This document shows, in pieces, positions 40,850 to 52,338 of a stretch of DNA of 64,000 nucleotides (positions are counted from its first letter, which is position 1; each line of letters opens with the position of its first letter). Position numbers and translations under genes: made by a program. Source of the stretch: Methylopila capsulata (GTDB lineage: Bacteria; Pseudomonadota; Alphaproteobacteria; Rhizobiales; Methylopilaceae); NCBI RefSeq assembly GCF_016907975.1, contig NZ_JAFBCY010000005.1, positions 1 to 64,000 of the forward strand, read 5' to 3'. Below the pieces are notes generated by a model. It saw only the letters and a program-made list of their open reading frames with translations, was not told the DNA's origin and ran no database searches.

Positions 40850-41628
40850 AAGGGATCCCGGAGGCGCGACTGCAGCGTGGGCGCGATCTTCGGCTGCTCG
40901 ACCTGCGCGGCGCCGAGGATCGGCCCCGGCTGCCCGCCGCTGCCCGCCTGCACGACGATCGCGACGGCGTCGCTGTCGGGATGGCTGAGTTCGTCGGCGG
41001 GCACGTCGAACTTGGCGGCGTCCCCGTTCCAGACGCCCAGCCGGGTCATCTTGCGGACCACGTTGGCGTAGGTGACCGTCCGTCCCGCGTTTTCGCCGCG
41101 GCCGATCTGGACGGTGCGCGAGCGCTCGACCGAAAAGGCCCAGATCTCGCCATGGCGCAGCCCGCCCGCGGTCGGCGCGCCGGCGACCGCGACCGACACG
41201 CGGCCGTCCGCAGCGGTCACCGCGACTGGAAGCGTCAGAGCGTTGTCGCCGGCCTCGGCGCGGGTCACGACCCCCGCCACCGCGGCGCCGTCGCCGCCGA
41301 CGGCGGCCTCGCGGCCGTTCACGACGATCTGCGGGGTGTAGATCTTGCGGTCGCCGCGGGTCGCCGCATAGGCGCGCTGCCGCGCGCTGTTGGCCGGGCT
41401 CGCCAGCGTGTCGCGCCAGCCGAGATAGTCCCAATAGTCCACGGGCAGCGTCAGCACGAGGTTCTGCCCGTCACGCGCAAGCTCGCTCGCGAGGCGGTCG
41501 GCCGGCGGGCAGGCCGAACAGCCCTGGCTGGTGAACAGCTCGATCACGCCGCGAGGCGCAGGTTCGCCCGCCTGCGCGACCGGGACGGCCGCGAGGGAGG
41601 AGGCGAAGGCAAGGGCGGCGAGACGCAT
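40846..41628 (-). CDS. DUF1223 thioredoxin-like exported protein
   Basis: A 260-residue protein with a signal peptide (MRLAALAFASSLAAVPVAQA) and a DUF1223 domain whose front is a glutaredoxin-like fold: GVIELFTSQGCSACPPADRL has the CxxC. LTLPVDYWDYLGWRDTLASP and YTPQIVVNGREAAVGGDGAA follow as in the family. It is probably a periplasmic redox protein; function unknown. The start at 41628 is chosen from the signal peptide; an upstream in-frame ATG at 41685 is unlikely. Coupled to the downstream hydrolase. Confidence 0.9.
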   Translation of the reverse strand: MRLAALAFASSLAAVPVAQAGEPAPRGVIELFTSQGCSACPPADRLASELARDGQNLVLTLPVDYWDYLGWRDTLASPANSARQRAYAATRGDRKIYTPQIVVNGREAAVGGDGAAVAGVVTRAEAGDNALTLPVAVTAADGRVSVAVAGAPTAGGLRHGEIWAFSVERSRTVQIGRGENAGRTVTYANVVRKMTRLGVWNGDAAKFDVPADELSHPDSDAVAIVVQAGSGGQPGPILGAAQVEQPKIAPTLQSRLRDPL

Positions 41629-41797
41629 GGGGAACAGCCGGACGTGGACGCATTCGGGAGTCGGAGAGTAGGTCGCGACGCCCATGCGAGACCACTCACA
41701 TGGCGGTGACGCGCGGCCTCGTGATCGGCGCGGGTCCCGGAACGGCGCGTCCGGCGGCGTGGGAGCCGCCGGACGCGGGGAAATGGCGTCGCGCCGC

Positions 41798-44479
<2,682 letters not shown>

Positions 44480-44702
44480 GGGGGCGGGCTCCTCGCTTGA
44501 AGGGGGCCTTGAACGCCTGCGCGGGATGCGCGGACGAGCGGCCGGAGTGACGCGTGCGCTGCACAACTAGTAGTTCCTGCGCGGTTATAGGGGAAGTCGG
44601 AACGCGGTTGAAGCCGCATCGCGTCGCCGCGAAAGTTCTTGGCTCGCACACGAAATCGAGCGGGCGTCGAAGCGTTCCAACGGCCTGCGGCGGGCGGCGG
44701 CC

Positions 44703-45332
44703 ATGAAGCTCGTCGTCGAAGGGCTCGGGGTCGACCGCGGCGGCCGGCCCGTGCTGCGCGATCTCGGCTTCGCCGTCGCGGCCGGCGAGGCGCTCGCGGT
44801 CCTCGGCCCGAACGGCGCCGGAAAATCCACGCTTCTCCGGACGATAGCGGGCTTGATCGCCCCGGCCGCGGGCCGCGTCGCGCTCGAGGGCGGCGATCCC
44901 GATCTCGCGCTCCGCGAGCAGATCCACATGCTGGGCCATCTCGACGCGGTGAAGGGCGGGCTCGCCGTTCGCCGCAACCTGGCCTTCGCCCGTGACGTGC
45001 TCGGCGGCGGCGGCGATCTCGACGCCGCGCTGGAGACGGTGGGCCTCGCCCACATCGCCGACCTGCCCGGCTCCGCGCTCTCCGCCGGCCAGCGCCGACG
45101 CCTCGCGCTGGCCCGGCTCCTCGCCGCCCCGCGCCCCCTATGGCTGCTGGACGAGCCGACCGCGGCGCTGGACGCCGGCGCCCAGCGGCTGCTGGCGCAG
45201 CTGATGGCGGACCACCGCGCGAAGGGCGGCCTGATCGTAGCCGCGACCCACGCCGAACTCGGCCTCCCCGGCGCCGCGACGCTCGACCTGGCCGGCGCGC
45301 GCCGGCCTGCGTCCTTGACGGACGTCAGCTGA
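44703..45332 (+). CDS. ccmA: Heme exporter ATP-binding protein CcmA (orphan)
   Basis: A 209-residue ABC ATPase of cytochrome c maturation system I. Walker A is VLGPNGAGKSTLLRTIAGLI, signature LSAGQRRRLALARLLAAPRP, Walker B LWLLDEPTAALD. It normally works with CcmB, CcmC and CcmD; here none of those follows. Next on the minus strand is an esterase gene that overlaps its 3' end by 8 bases. So ccmBCD must lie elsewhere or are lost. acnA next to ccmA is the usual rhizobial order. Confidence 0.9.
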   Translation: MKLVVEGLGVDRGGRPVLRDLGFAVAAGEALAVLGPNGAGKSTLLRTIAGLIAPAAGRVALEGGDPDLALREQIHMLGHLDAVKGGLAVRRNLAFARDVLGGGGDLDAALETVGLAHIADLPGSALSAGQRRRLALARLLAAPRPLWLLDEPTAALDAGAQRLLAQLMADHRAKGGLIVAATHAELGLPGAATLDLAGARRPASLTDVS

Positions 45333-46002
45333 GGAAGAAGTCGACCGCGCGGGCGGCGACCGCCGGCCGCCAGGCGTGCGGGCCGTCGTACTCCACATAG
45401 GTGACGTCGTAGCCGGCGTCCTTCAGCGCGGCCGCATGCCGGCGGCCGCTGCGCTCGATCGGGATCTGCTCGTCCTTGAGCCCGTGCGAGATGAAGATGC
45501 GCGGCGCGCCCGCCTGCATGTGGACGGACATGAAGCCGGCCGAAGACACGATCATGTGCGTCACGAGATGGCCGTTGGTCGGCCCCAGCGAGAGCGTGTA
45601 GCTGCCGCCGTCGGAGTGTCCGGCGAAGGCGAAGCGCGTCGGGTCGATCATGTAGCGCGCGGCGACCGCCTCCAGCGCGACGTCGAGCCGCTCCCGGTCC
45701 GGGCCGTTGCCGGCGATCACGATGTCCCAGGTCGGGAACAGCGACTGCGGCGCGAGCAGGAGGAAGCCGCGCTCTTCGGCGTGGTCGCGCATCATCGGCA
45801 GGATCTTCTCCGCGCTGCCTCCGCCGCCGTGGAACAGCGTCATCAGCGGCGTCGGGCGGCGCGGGTTCACGCTCTCGGGCACGAACAGGAACGCGTCGCG
45901 CTCCTCGAACAGGCCGAGCGGGTTCAGGCCGGGCGCGAGCGGGTCCCGCGTCGGCAGGCGATGCATGAAGTCGAGCCGGCCGGCGAGATGGGGATCGAGC
46001 AT
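45325..46002 (-). CDS. Alpha/beta hydrolase (phospholipase/carboxylesterase-like)
   Basis: A 225-residue alpha/beta hydrolase. LMTLFHGGGGSAEKILPMMR is the oxyanion part, FAFAGHSDGGSYTLSLGPTN the nucleophile elbow, and the Asp/His pair lies in GLKDEQIPIE and YDGPHAWRPAV. It resembles the short esterases of the phospholipase/carboxylesterase and polyhydroxybutyrate-depolymerase-like groups. No signal peptide is seen. It overlaps ccmA convergently and lies 31 bases after the HPP gene stop. Confidence 0.85.
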   Translation of the reverse strand: MLDPHLAGRLDFMHRLPTRDPLAPGLNPLGLFEERDAFLFVPESVNPRRPTPLMTLFHGGGGSAEKILPMMRDHAEERGFLLLAPQSLFPTWDIVIAGNGPDRERLDVALEAVAARYMIDPTRFAFAGHSDGGSYTLSLGPTNGHLVTHMIVSSAGFMSVHMQAGAPRIFISHGLKDEQIPIERSGRRHAAALKDAGYDVTYVEYDGPHAWRPAVAARAVDFFLS

Positions 46003-46033
46003 GCGGAGGTCTCGTTGGCTTGGATAGCGCGGG

Positions 46034-47203
46034 TCAGGCCGGCGCCGGGGACGGCGGGTCTTCGGTCGCCTGCGCCAGGAGGGCGACCACGAGGTCGGTC
46101 TGGGACACGACGCCGGCGAGCCGTCCGTCGCCGTCCACGACCGGCAGATGATGAAGCCCGGCCTCGGTCATGCGCAGCACCACCTCGGCGATCGAGGTCT
46201 CGGGCCGGACCGCCTTCACCGCGCGCGTCATGATGTCGGCGACCACGCCGTGCGGCGCGCGCAGGCCCCTGAGGCTGACCCGGATGCGCTGCCGCAGGCC
46301 GAGCCTGGGCCCGCGCGCGCCCCAGGTCGTCTTGTCGAGCAGGTCCGTCTGGGTCACGACGCCCAGCACCCGCGCGCCCTCGTCGGTCACCGGCAGCATC
46401 TTCACGTGGTGGCCGCGCATCAGCTCGAGCGCCTCCTTCATCGGGGCGTCCGGACCGATCCCGATGACGTCCTTGGACATGATCTCGGCGCAGGTGGCGG
46501 GGCCCCGGCCCGGCCGGTAGGCGTGGACCTGCGCGCGCCGGAAGATCGCCGCGAGATCCGCCGGGGAGACGTCCAGCACCTGGCCGTAATCCTTGAGCGC
46601 CGCCGCGAGATCGGAGGCGGAGAGCCCGAGCCGGGCGGCGGGCGTGGGATCGGCGGTCCCGCGGTCCGGCGCGGCGCGCGTGGGCCGGTGGGGATAGGTC
46701 CGGCCGGTCAGATTGTTGAAGACGAGCGCGGTCGCGAGCAGCAGGATCGAGTTCGCGAGCACCGGCCAGAGCACGAAGCCGTAGCCGAGGTCATGGATCG
46801 CGGAGCCGCCCAGCACCGCGGTCAGCGCCACGGCGCCGCTCGGCGGATGCAGGCACTTCAGCGAGGCCATGAGAGCGATCGCGACGCCTGCGGCGACGGC
46901 GGCCGCGACGTAGACGTTTGGGATGAGCAGGACCGCGGTGACGCCGACCAGGCCTGCGACGAGGTTTCCGCCCAGGATCGACCAGGGCTGGGCCAGCGGG
47001 CTCGCCGGCACCGCGAACAGCAGCACGGAGGAGGCGCCCATCGGCGCGATCAGAATGGGAAGCGCGGAGCCGTCGCCGACGGCGGCGCGGCTGACGAGAC
47101 CGGTGACGAGAATCCCGATCAGCGCGCCGATCCCGGACCGCGTCCGTTCCTGCAGGCTGATGTGACCGATCTCGGGGATGAGATCGCGCAGGCGGAAGGG
47201 CAT
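46034..47203 (-). CDS. HPP family membrane protein with CBS domain pair
   Basis: A 389-residue protein. The N-terminal HPP domain has four helices and the name-giving segment LKCLHPPSGAVALTAVLGGS near residue 115. Two CBS domains follow, from about residue 240 (EIMSKDVIGIGPDAPMKEAL and DIMTRAVKAVRPETSIAEVV). HPP proteins in plants carry nitrite into chloroplasts; CBS domains usually bind adenylates. So this could be a regulated anion transporter, an inference only. Start MPFRLRDLIPEIGHIS. Confidence 0.9.
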   Translation of the reverse strand: MPFRLRDLIPEIGHISLQERTRSGIGALIGILVTGLVSRAAVGDGSALPILIAPMGASSVLLFAVPASPLAQPWSILGGNLVAGLVGVTAVLLIPNVYVAAAVAAGVAIALMASLKCLHPPSGAVALTAVLGGSAIHDLGYGFVLWPVLANSILLLATALVFNNLTGRTYPHRPTRAAPDRGTADPTPAARLGLSASDLAAALKDYGQVLDVSPADLAAIFRRAQVHAYRPGRGPATCAEIMSKDVIGIGPDAPMKEALELMRGHHVKMLPVTDEGARVLGVVTQTDLLDKTTWGARGPRLGLRQRIRVSLRGLRAPHGVVADIMTRAVKAVRPETSIAEVVLRMTEAGLHHLPVVDGDGRLAGVVSQTDLVVALLAQATEDPPSPAPA

Positions 47204-47401
47204 CGGCGGACAGCCTCCTGGACGTCGTGGGCCGCGAGCTACGGCGCGGGACGTCCGTCCAGGCGTCACGGCCCCATGCGCCGCGCGGCGGGCGCCCGGC
47301 TCGGGGTCGATCTGTGGAATGGCGGCGGGCGGAAAGGCAAGAGGCGACGCCCGACGGCGCCGCCTCCCACACGGGCTTAGAGAGTCGGAGGGCGCCCCTC
47401 C

Positions 47402-48652
47402 TCAGACCGCCCGGGCCTGGTGCAGACGCTCGATCTGCTGCTCGGTGTAGCCGAGATCCTTGAGCACCGCGTCGGTGTGCTCGCCGAGCAGCGGCGAGGC
47501 CTTGATGTCGACCTTCATGTCCGAGAACTTGATCGGGCTGCCGACCGTCAGGTACGTGCCGAGCTGCGGGTGCTGCACCTCGACCACCGTGCCGCTGGCG
47601 CGCAGGCTCGGGTCGACCGAGATTTCCTTCATCGACAGCACCGGCGAGCACGGGATGTCGAACTTGCGCAGGATGTCGACGGCCTCGAACTTGGTCTTGT
47701 CGGCGAGCCACGCCTCGATCACGCCGAAGATGTCCATGATCTTGTCCTGACGGGCGCGGGCGGTGTTGTAGGCCGCGTCGTCGATCCACTCCTCCTTGCC
47801 GATCGCCTTGCAGATCGGCGCCCAGGCGTGGCCCTGGATGGTGAAGTAGATGTAGGCGTTGGGATCGGTCTCCCAGCCCTTGCACTTGAGCACCCAGCCT
47901 GGCTGGCCGCCGCCGCCCGCGTTGCCGCCGCGCGGCACGACGTCCGTGAACTCGCCGTGCGGGTACTGCGGGTACTCCTCGAGGAAGCCGAGGGCGTCGA
48001 GGCGCTGCTGGTCGCGCAGCTTGACGCGGCAGAGGTTGAGCACCGCGTCCTGCATGGAGACGGCGACCTTCTGGCCCTTGCCCGTCTTGTTCTTCTGATG
48101 CAGCGCGGTGAGGATGCCGATCGCGAGATGCATGCCGGTGTTGCTGTCGCCGAGCGCTGCGGCCGACACGGTGGGGGGGCCATCCCAGAAGCCGGTGGTC
48201 GAGGCCGCGCCGCCGGCGCACTGCGCCACGTTCTCGTAGACCTTCAGGTCCTCATAGTGGTGACCGTCGGAGAAGCCCTTCACCGAGGCGAGGATCATGC
48301 CGGGGTTGAGCTCCTGGATGCGCGCCCAGGAGAAGCCCATGCGGTCGAGCGCGCCGGGGCCGAAGTTCTCGACCATGACGTCGGACTCGGCGATCAGCTT
48401 CTCGAGCACCTCCTTGCCTTCCGCCGTCTTGGTGTCGAGCGTGAGGGAGCGCTTGTTCGAGTTCAGCATCGTGAAGTACAGCGCGTCCGCGCCTTCGACG
48501 TGGCGCAGCTGGGAGCGGGTCACGTCGCCGGCGCCGGGGCGCTCGACCTTGATGACGTCCGCGCCGAACCAGGCGAGCAGCTGCGTGCAGGCCGGCCCGG
48601 CCTGAACGTGCGTGAAGTCGATGATCTTGATTCCCTCGAGCGGCTGGGTCAT
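47402..48652 (-). CDS. frc: Formyl-CoA:oxalate CoA-transferase
   Basis: A 416-residue family III CoA-transferase. The catalytic Asp is in [20 protein letters not shown] near residue 165. [20 protein letters not shown] at the start and the segment [20 protein letters not shown] are close to E. coli and Oxalobacter Frc. It swaps CoA from formyl-CoA onto oxalate. Its usual partner oxalyl-CoA decarboxylase (oxc) is not in the window. The start at 48652 follows the standard N-terminus. Confidence 0.93.
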   Translation of the reverse strand: MTQPLEGIKIIDFTHVQAGPACTQLLAWFGADVIKVERPGAGDVTRSQLRHVEGADALYFTMLNSNKRSLTLDTKTAEGKEVLEKLIAESDVMVENFGPGALDRMGFSWARIQELNPGMILASVKGFSDGHHYEDLKVYENVAQCAGGAASTTGFWDGPPTVSAAALGDSNTGMHLAIGILTALHQKNKTGKGQKVAVSMQDAVLNLCRVKLRDQQRLDALGFLEEYPQYPHGEFTDVVPRGGNAGGGGQPGWVLKCKGWETDPNAYIYFTIQGHAWAPICKAIGKEEWIDDAAYNTARARQDKIMDIFGVIEAWLADKTKFEAVDILRKFDIPCSPVLSMKEISVDPSLRASGTVVEVQHPQLGTYLTVGSPIKFSDMKVDIKASPLLGEHTDAVLKDLGYTEQQIERLHQARAV

Positions 48653-48743
48653 CGCAGTGTCACTCCCTCTTGGCGCCACACGGCCCTCTTGGCCGATCTG
48701 ACGCGTTGGCTTTTGGACGCGCAGGCGTTGGACGCCGGCGCGG

Positions 48744-49187
48744 TCAGCTGACCGGCGCTGAACGTGCGGCCGCCTCGAGCTCCGCCAAGCGGCGGCGCAT
48801 CAGGCGTTCGTCGTTCCAGCGCGTGGTTTCGTCGCGAACGATCGCGGAGATCCCGGCGACCGAGCCGTCGGGCGCGCTCAGCAGGCCGACCGTGAAGGCG
48901 ATCGACAGCTGGCGCCCGTCCTTGTGCAAAGCCGGCACGCGAAGCGTGTCCGCGCCGTAGCGCGTCTCGCCCGTCCGCATGCTCTTCTCGTATCCCGCCC
49001 AGTGCCGCGCGCGGTGGCGCTCCGGCGTGATCAGGTCGAGCGACTGTCCGATCGCCTCGTCGGCCGTGAACCCGAAAATCCGCTCGGCCGCCCCGTTCCA
49101 GACCGTGATCAGGCCAGCCGCGTCAGAGACGACGACAGCGTCACCGGCGGTTTCGACGATCTGGGCGAAGTCGATCTCTGCGGACAT
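48744..49187 (-). CDS. Single-domain PAS protein
   Basis: A 147-residue protein made of one PAS domain: [20 protein letters not shown], then [20 protein letters not shown] and [20 protein letters not shown]. The short Arg-rich C-terminal helix has no kinase or GGDEF domain. It could be a stand-alone sensor module passing on a signal by protein contact; ligand and partner are unknown. Starts at 49187. Confidence 0.88.
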   Translation of the reverse strand: MSAEIDFAQIVETAGDAVVVSDAAGLITVWNGAAERIFGFTADEAIGQSLDLITPERHRARHWAGYEKSMRTGETRYGADTLRVPALHKDGRQLSIAFTVGLLSAPDGSVAGISAIVRDETTRWNDERLMRRRLAELEAAARSAPVS

Positions 49188-49873
49188 GTCTGGGCCTGCG
49201 GCGAAGCCGCGTCTCGTCGATTTCCTCGGACAAGCGCCGACAGGAATGGCGAACGCGGCCACGACCCGGACTCCGGGCGTGCAGCGTCAGGCGTTCGTGT
49301 TCGGCGCAACGACGTCGTGCGTCAGATGGTGCGGATGCGGCGCATCACGGGTTCAGTTCCTCCACTTTGTCGAGGCGGCTTCGCCGCTCTCGAGCGCTGT
49401 CCTTGAGGACTTTTGTGCGCTTTGTGGTATTTGGTATGCCAATAACGAGGAGGGTGTCAAGAGCCTCCGCCCTGCCGGCTGCAGGCGCCGCCCTCCCGAG
49501 GGCGTCCGAGGCGCGACCGGCCGTTCGCCGCGACATCCAGGGCGGGCCTTTCCGGCGAGATCAGGCCGGCGTCGCCGCTCCTTCGCAAGATCGCTGCAAA
49601 TGGGCGCACCCCTCTGACCCCACGGCGAAAAATATCCGCATATGGAAATAGAATAATAGTTTTTTGCAGCCTGCTACGGAAGTCATAATACATTTTATTC
49701 GCTTGCTTCTGCCGCCAATATCAATTGCATAGCGCGCATAATTGGAACAATTACACATAGTCACTCATCAACTAATCTTGACTCAATCGATCGATACAAC
49801 AATTGTCCCGCTCGACCTATGCGCTCGACCATATGCCGCCGGCTTGGCGCCGGCCTTCGTCAGCGAGAGAGAC
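49188..49873. promoter_or_regulatory. Gap with AT-rich regulatory region before the ECF sigma gene
   Basis: The first 440 bases carry no gene. At 49640-49810 the composition becomes strikingly rich in A and T against high-GC surroundings. It contains a 13-base dyad AATTGGAACAATT (49740-49752), and CAATTG occurs twice more (49722 and 49799 areas). This is the likely promoter of the sigma-factor gene at 49874; a low-GC patch can also mark acquired DNA. No regulator site could be named. Confidence 0.5.
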
Positions 49874-50413
49874 ATGCCAGCCCAGATCGTCGAACCACGC
49901 GCGCCGGGCCTTCTCGAGGCCTTGCTCGCCGAACGGACTCTGCTCGTCGGAATGGCCCAGAAAATCCTGAAATGCCGCCTGAAGGCGGAAGACGTCGTGC
50001 AGGACGTCGCCGTGAAGCTGTGCCAGGACCCGCCGAAGCGCGCCATCCAGCGGCCGGGGAGCTATCTCCGGCGGATGGTGCGCAACCACGCCATCGACAG
50101 CCTGCGCCGCAGCGTGGGCGAGAGCGCGCAGATGGCGGCGACCGCGGACATGGACGCGCTCGCCTCTCCCTGCGCCTGCCCGCAGGACAGGATCGCGACC
50201 TGCCAGGAGCTGTGCCTTGTCGCCCGCGCCCTGCAGGCGCTGCCGTCCCGCACCCGGCAGGCCTTCGTCGCGCACCGACTGGGCGGCGAGCCGCAGAACG
50301 CCATCGCCGCGCGGCTTCAGGTCTCCCCGACGCTCGTGAACTTCATGATGCGCGACGCCACGGCGTCCTGCCGGAAAGCCCTGGAGCCAGACGAGAGCCG
50401 CTCGGCGGCGTGA
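49874..50413 (+). CDS. ECF RNA polymerase sigma factor, FecI-like
   Basis: A 179-residue extracytoplasmic-function sigma factor. Region 2 includes RLKAEDVVQDVAVKLCQDP, with RPGSYLRRMVRNHAIDSLRR as the -10 contact; region 4 is LQALPSRTRQAFVAHRLGGE and NAIAARLQVSPTLVNFMM. This is closest to the FecI/PvdS iron-starvation group. No FecR antisigma gene lies next to it, and the receptor downstream lacks a signalling domain, so control by iron-dependent transcription is more likely. Start MPAQIVEPRAPG has a GAGAGAG site. Its last 71 bases overlap the PPTase gene. Confidence 0.88.
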   Translation: MPAQIVEPRAPGLLEALLAERTLLVGMAQKILKCRLKAEDVVQDVAVKLCQDPPKRAIQRPGSYLRRMVRNHAIDSLRRSVGESAQMAATADMDALASPCACPQDRIATCQELCLVARALQALPSRTRQAFVAHRLGGEPQNAIAARLQVSPTLVNFMMRDATASCRKALEPDESRSAA

Positions 50414-51110
50414 CCCGGCGGCCGAGCGTCGCCCACGCGACCTGAAGCGCGACCGAGGCGGTCGGAACAGCGAGGGTCGCGATGTGCGCTCCGGTGGGGC
50501 GCAGGGCGTGGAAGCTCCACGGCCCGGCGCAGGCGCCCCGCGCCAGACGCAGCGGCGAGGCGTCGGCGTCGAACGCGATCGCGCGGGGGTCGACCGTCCC
50601 GAGGCCGACGCCTTGCGCCTTCAGGAAGGCTTCCTTCGCCGTCCAGAGCCGGACGAACGTCGCCGCACGCTCCGCCGGGGGCGCGGCGCGCACCGCGTCG
50701 CGTTCGGACGGGGCAAAGGCGACCTCCGCGAGGCCCTCGAAATCCGCATGCGGCTCCAGGCGCTCCACGTCGACCCCCACCTCGCAACCTTGGGACACCG
50801 CGAGCGCAAGCAGCCCGCCCGTATGCGACAGGCTGAACCGCAGGCCCACGCGCTCGCACGGACCGGAGATGCGCGGCTTGCCGCCGGGGTCCGGAGCGAA
50901 GCGCCAGCGCTCCGGCGCGACGTCGCAGTAGGACGAAAGCGTCGTGCGCACGAGCGCCCGCGCCAGCACGTGAAGGCGACGGCTTCCGGGCGCCCGGAGG
51001 GCCTCGGCGCGGCGGCGCTCGCCCGCGTCCATCAGCGCCGCGCACTGGGCGACGACCTCGTCCGGGGCCTCGGACGAGGCGAGCCAGAGATCGACGTCGA
51101 CGGCGCTCAG
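50343..51110 (-). CDS. Sfp-type 4'-phosphopantetheinyl transferase (non-ATG start)
   Basis: A PPTase of about 255 residues that activates the NRPS carrier domain with CoA. Motifs are LRFSLSHTGGLLALAVSQG, GVDVERLEPHADF and RLWTAKEAFLKAQGVGLGTV, all typical of the Sfp/EntD group. No ATG, GTG or TTG is present where homologues begin; a CTG codon at 51108-51110 overlaps the DUF418 stop as CTGA and is my best start. The first ATG lies 26 residues in and would cut conserved sequence. It is the last gene of the leftward siderophore operon. Confidence 0.85.
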   Translation of the reverse strand: MSAVDVDLWLASSEAPDEVVAQCAALMDAGERRRAEALRAPGSRRLHVLARALVRTTLSSYCDVAPERWRFAPDPGGKPRISGPCERVGLRFSLSHTGGLLALAVSQGCEVGVDVERLEPHADFEGLAEVAFAPSERDAVRAAPPAERAATFVRLWTAKEAFLKAQGVGLGTVDPRAIAFDADASPLRLARGACAGPWSFHALRPTGAHIATLAVPTASVALQVAWATLGRRVTPPSGSRLAPGLSGRTPWRRAS

Positions 51111-52279
51111 GACGGCCGCGCCACGCTTGGACGGACGCGGGTCGGACCGGCGTTCATCGCCGCCGCCATGACGCGCTCGGCCGGCCCCGCCCCGAACCGC
51201 CGCTCCCACAACCTCGCCGCCAGCACGAAGCCGAGGAAGATCACGGCCGAGATCCACAGCGTGTCCCACAGCCGCGGCAGGCCGTAGAGCCCGAAGCCGT
51301 AGCCGAAGAAGACCAGCGAGGCGACGACCGAGAACCCGAGATAGATCGTCATCGACATCTTGCCCGCGGGCGCGAGCGCCGCCACCGCAGGCTCCGCCGC
51401 CGGACGGCGCAGGACGTGGAGCCCGAGCGCCAGCAGGACGAGGCTGAGCGGCAGCGCGAACAGCGGGCGGAGCACGAGAGTGAGCAGAAAGAATTTGCTG
51501 CTTCCGGCGCCGCTCGGCACGGAGGCCAGCACGCCGTAGGCGATGTTTCCGAGCACGGCGGGAACCAGCGCGTAGAGCGCGAGCGAGGCCACCAGCTTCG
51601 GCAGCCGTTCGGCGCCCCCGCGCTCGGCGAAGCGACCGGCCGCGAAGCCGAACAGCATGGCGGCGAACGAGAGCGGATAGTTCGACCAGAGGCAGTAGCT
51701 CTGGAACGACGCCCAGTTCTGAAGCCGGATCGCCATGATGTCGAGGAACCCGCCCGAGGCGAGCACAGCGGTGTTGTCGGCGAAGCCGCCGCCGGCCGGC
51801 GGCGCCAGCAGGAACCGCAGGCCGAAGGCCCCGATGCCGAGCACGGCGAGCGTCCAGAAGCCGATCGCGGCGCCCACGAGGAAGCGGCAGGAGCGGTTGC
51901 GGAACAGGATCAGCGCCGCCCCTAGGACCGCATAGGGCAGCAGGATGTCGCTCTCGAACAGCAGCGCGAGGTCGGCGACGCCGAAGGCGCCGAGCGCCAG
52001 CAGCCGCCGTCCGTAGCGTCCGACGCCGTAGCGCGACAGCTGCCGCCACGCGCCGTAGCCGAACAGCGCGGAGAAGATCAGGATGAACTTGCTTTCGAAC
52101 ACGCCCTGGATGGTCGCCGCCGCCAGAAGGTCGGCGACCGATGGGCCGGTCTTCTCCCAGGCGGTCCCGGCGAAGCCGCCGGACAGCGCGAAGAACGGCA
52201 GGTTGACGACGAGGATGCCGAACAGGGCGCAGGCGCGCAGGGCGTCGATCGATTGATCCCGGCCGGTGGGGGCGTGCAT
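51107..52279 (-). CDS. DUF418 family membrane protein
   Basis: A 390-residue protein with about eight to ten membrane helices. SIDALRACALFGILVVNLPF near the start and KFILIFSALFGYGAWRQLSR are typical of the DUF418/YeiB-like family, related to acyltransferase-3-like membrane proteins; the C-terminal DUF418 part includes APAGKMSMTIYLGFSVVAS. The function of DUF418 is unknown. It lies between the PLP enzyme and the PPTase in the siderophore operon, so it may act on or export the product. Start MHAPTGRDQSIDALR at 52279 with GAGAGG upstream. Confidence 0.85.
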   Translation of the reverse strand: MHAPTGRDQSIDALRACALFGILVVNLPFFALSGGFAGTAWEKTGPSVADLLAAATIQGVFESKFILIFSALFGYGAWRQLSRYGVGRYGRRLLALGAFGVADLALLFESDILLPYAVLGAALILFRNRSCRFLVGAAIGFWTLAVLGIGAFGLRFLLAPPAGGGFADNTAVLASGGFLDIMAIRLQNWASFQSYCLWSNYPLSFAAMLFGFAAGRFAERGGAERLPKLVASLALYALVPAVLGNIAYGVLASVPSGAGSSKFFLLTLVLRPLFALPLSLVLLALGLHVLRRPAAEPAVAALAPAGKMSMTIYLGFSVVASLVFFGYGFGLYGLPRLWDTLWISAVIFLGFVLAARLWERRFGAGPAERVMAAAMNAGPTRVRPSVARPS

Positions 52280-52338
52280 GGGGGCCTCTCTGTCTCTCGG
52301 CGGATGAGCGAAGGAACGGGCGGGGCGGGCGCCTTCCG

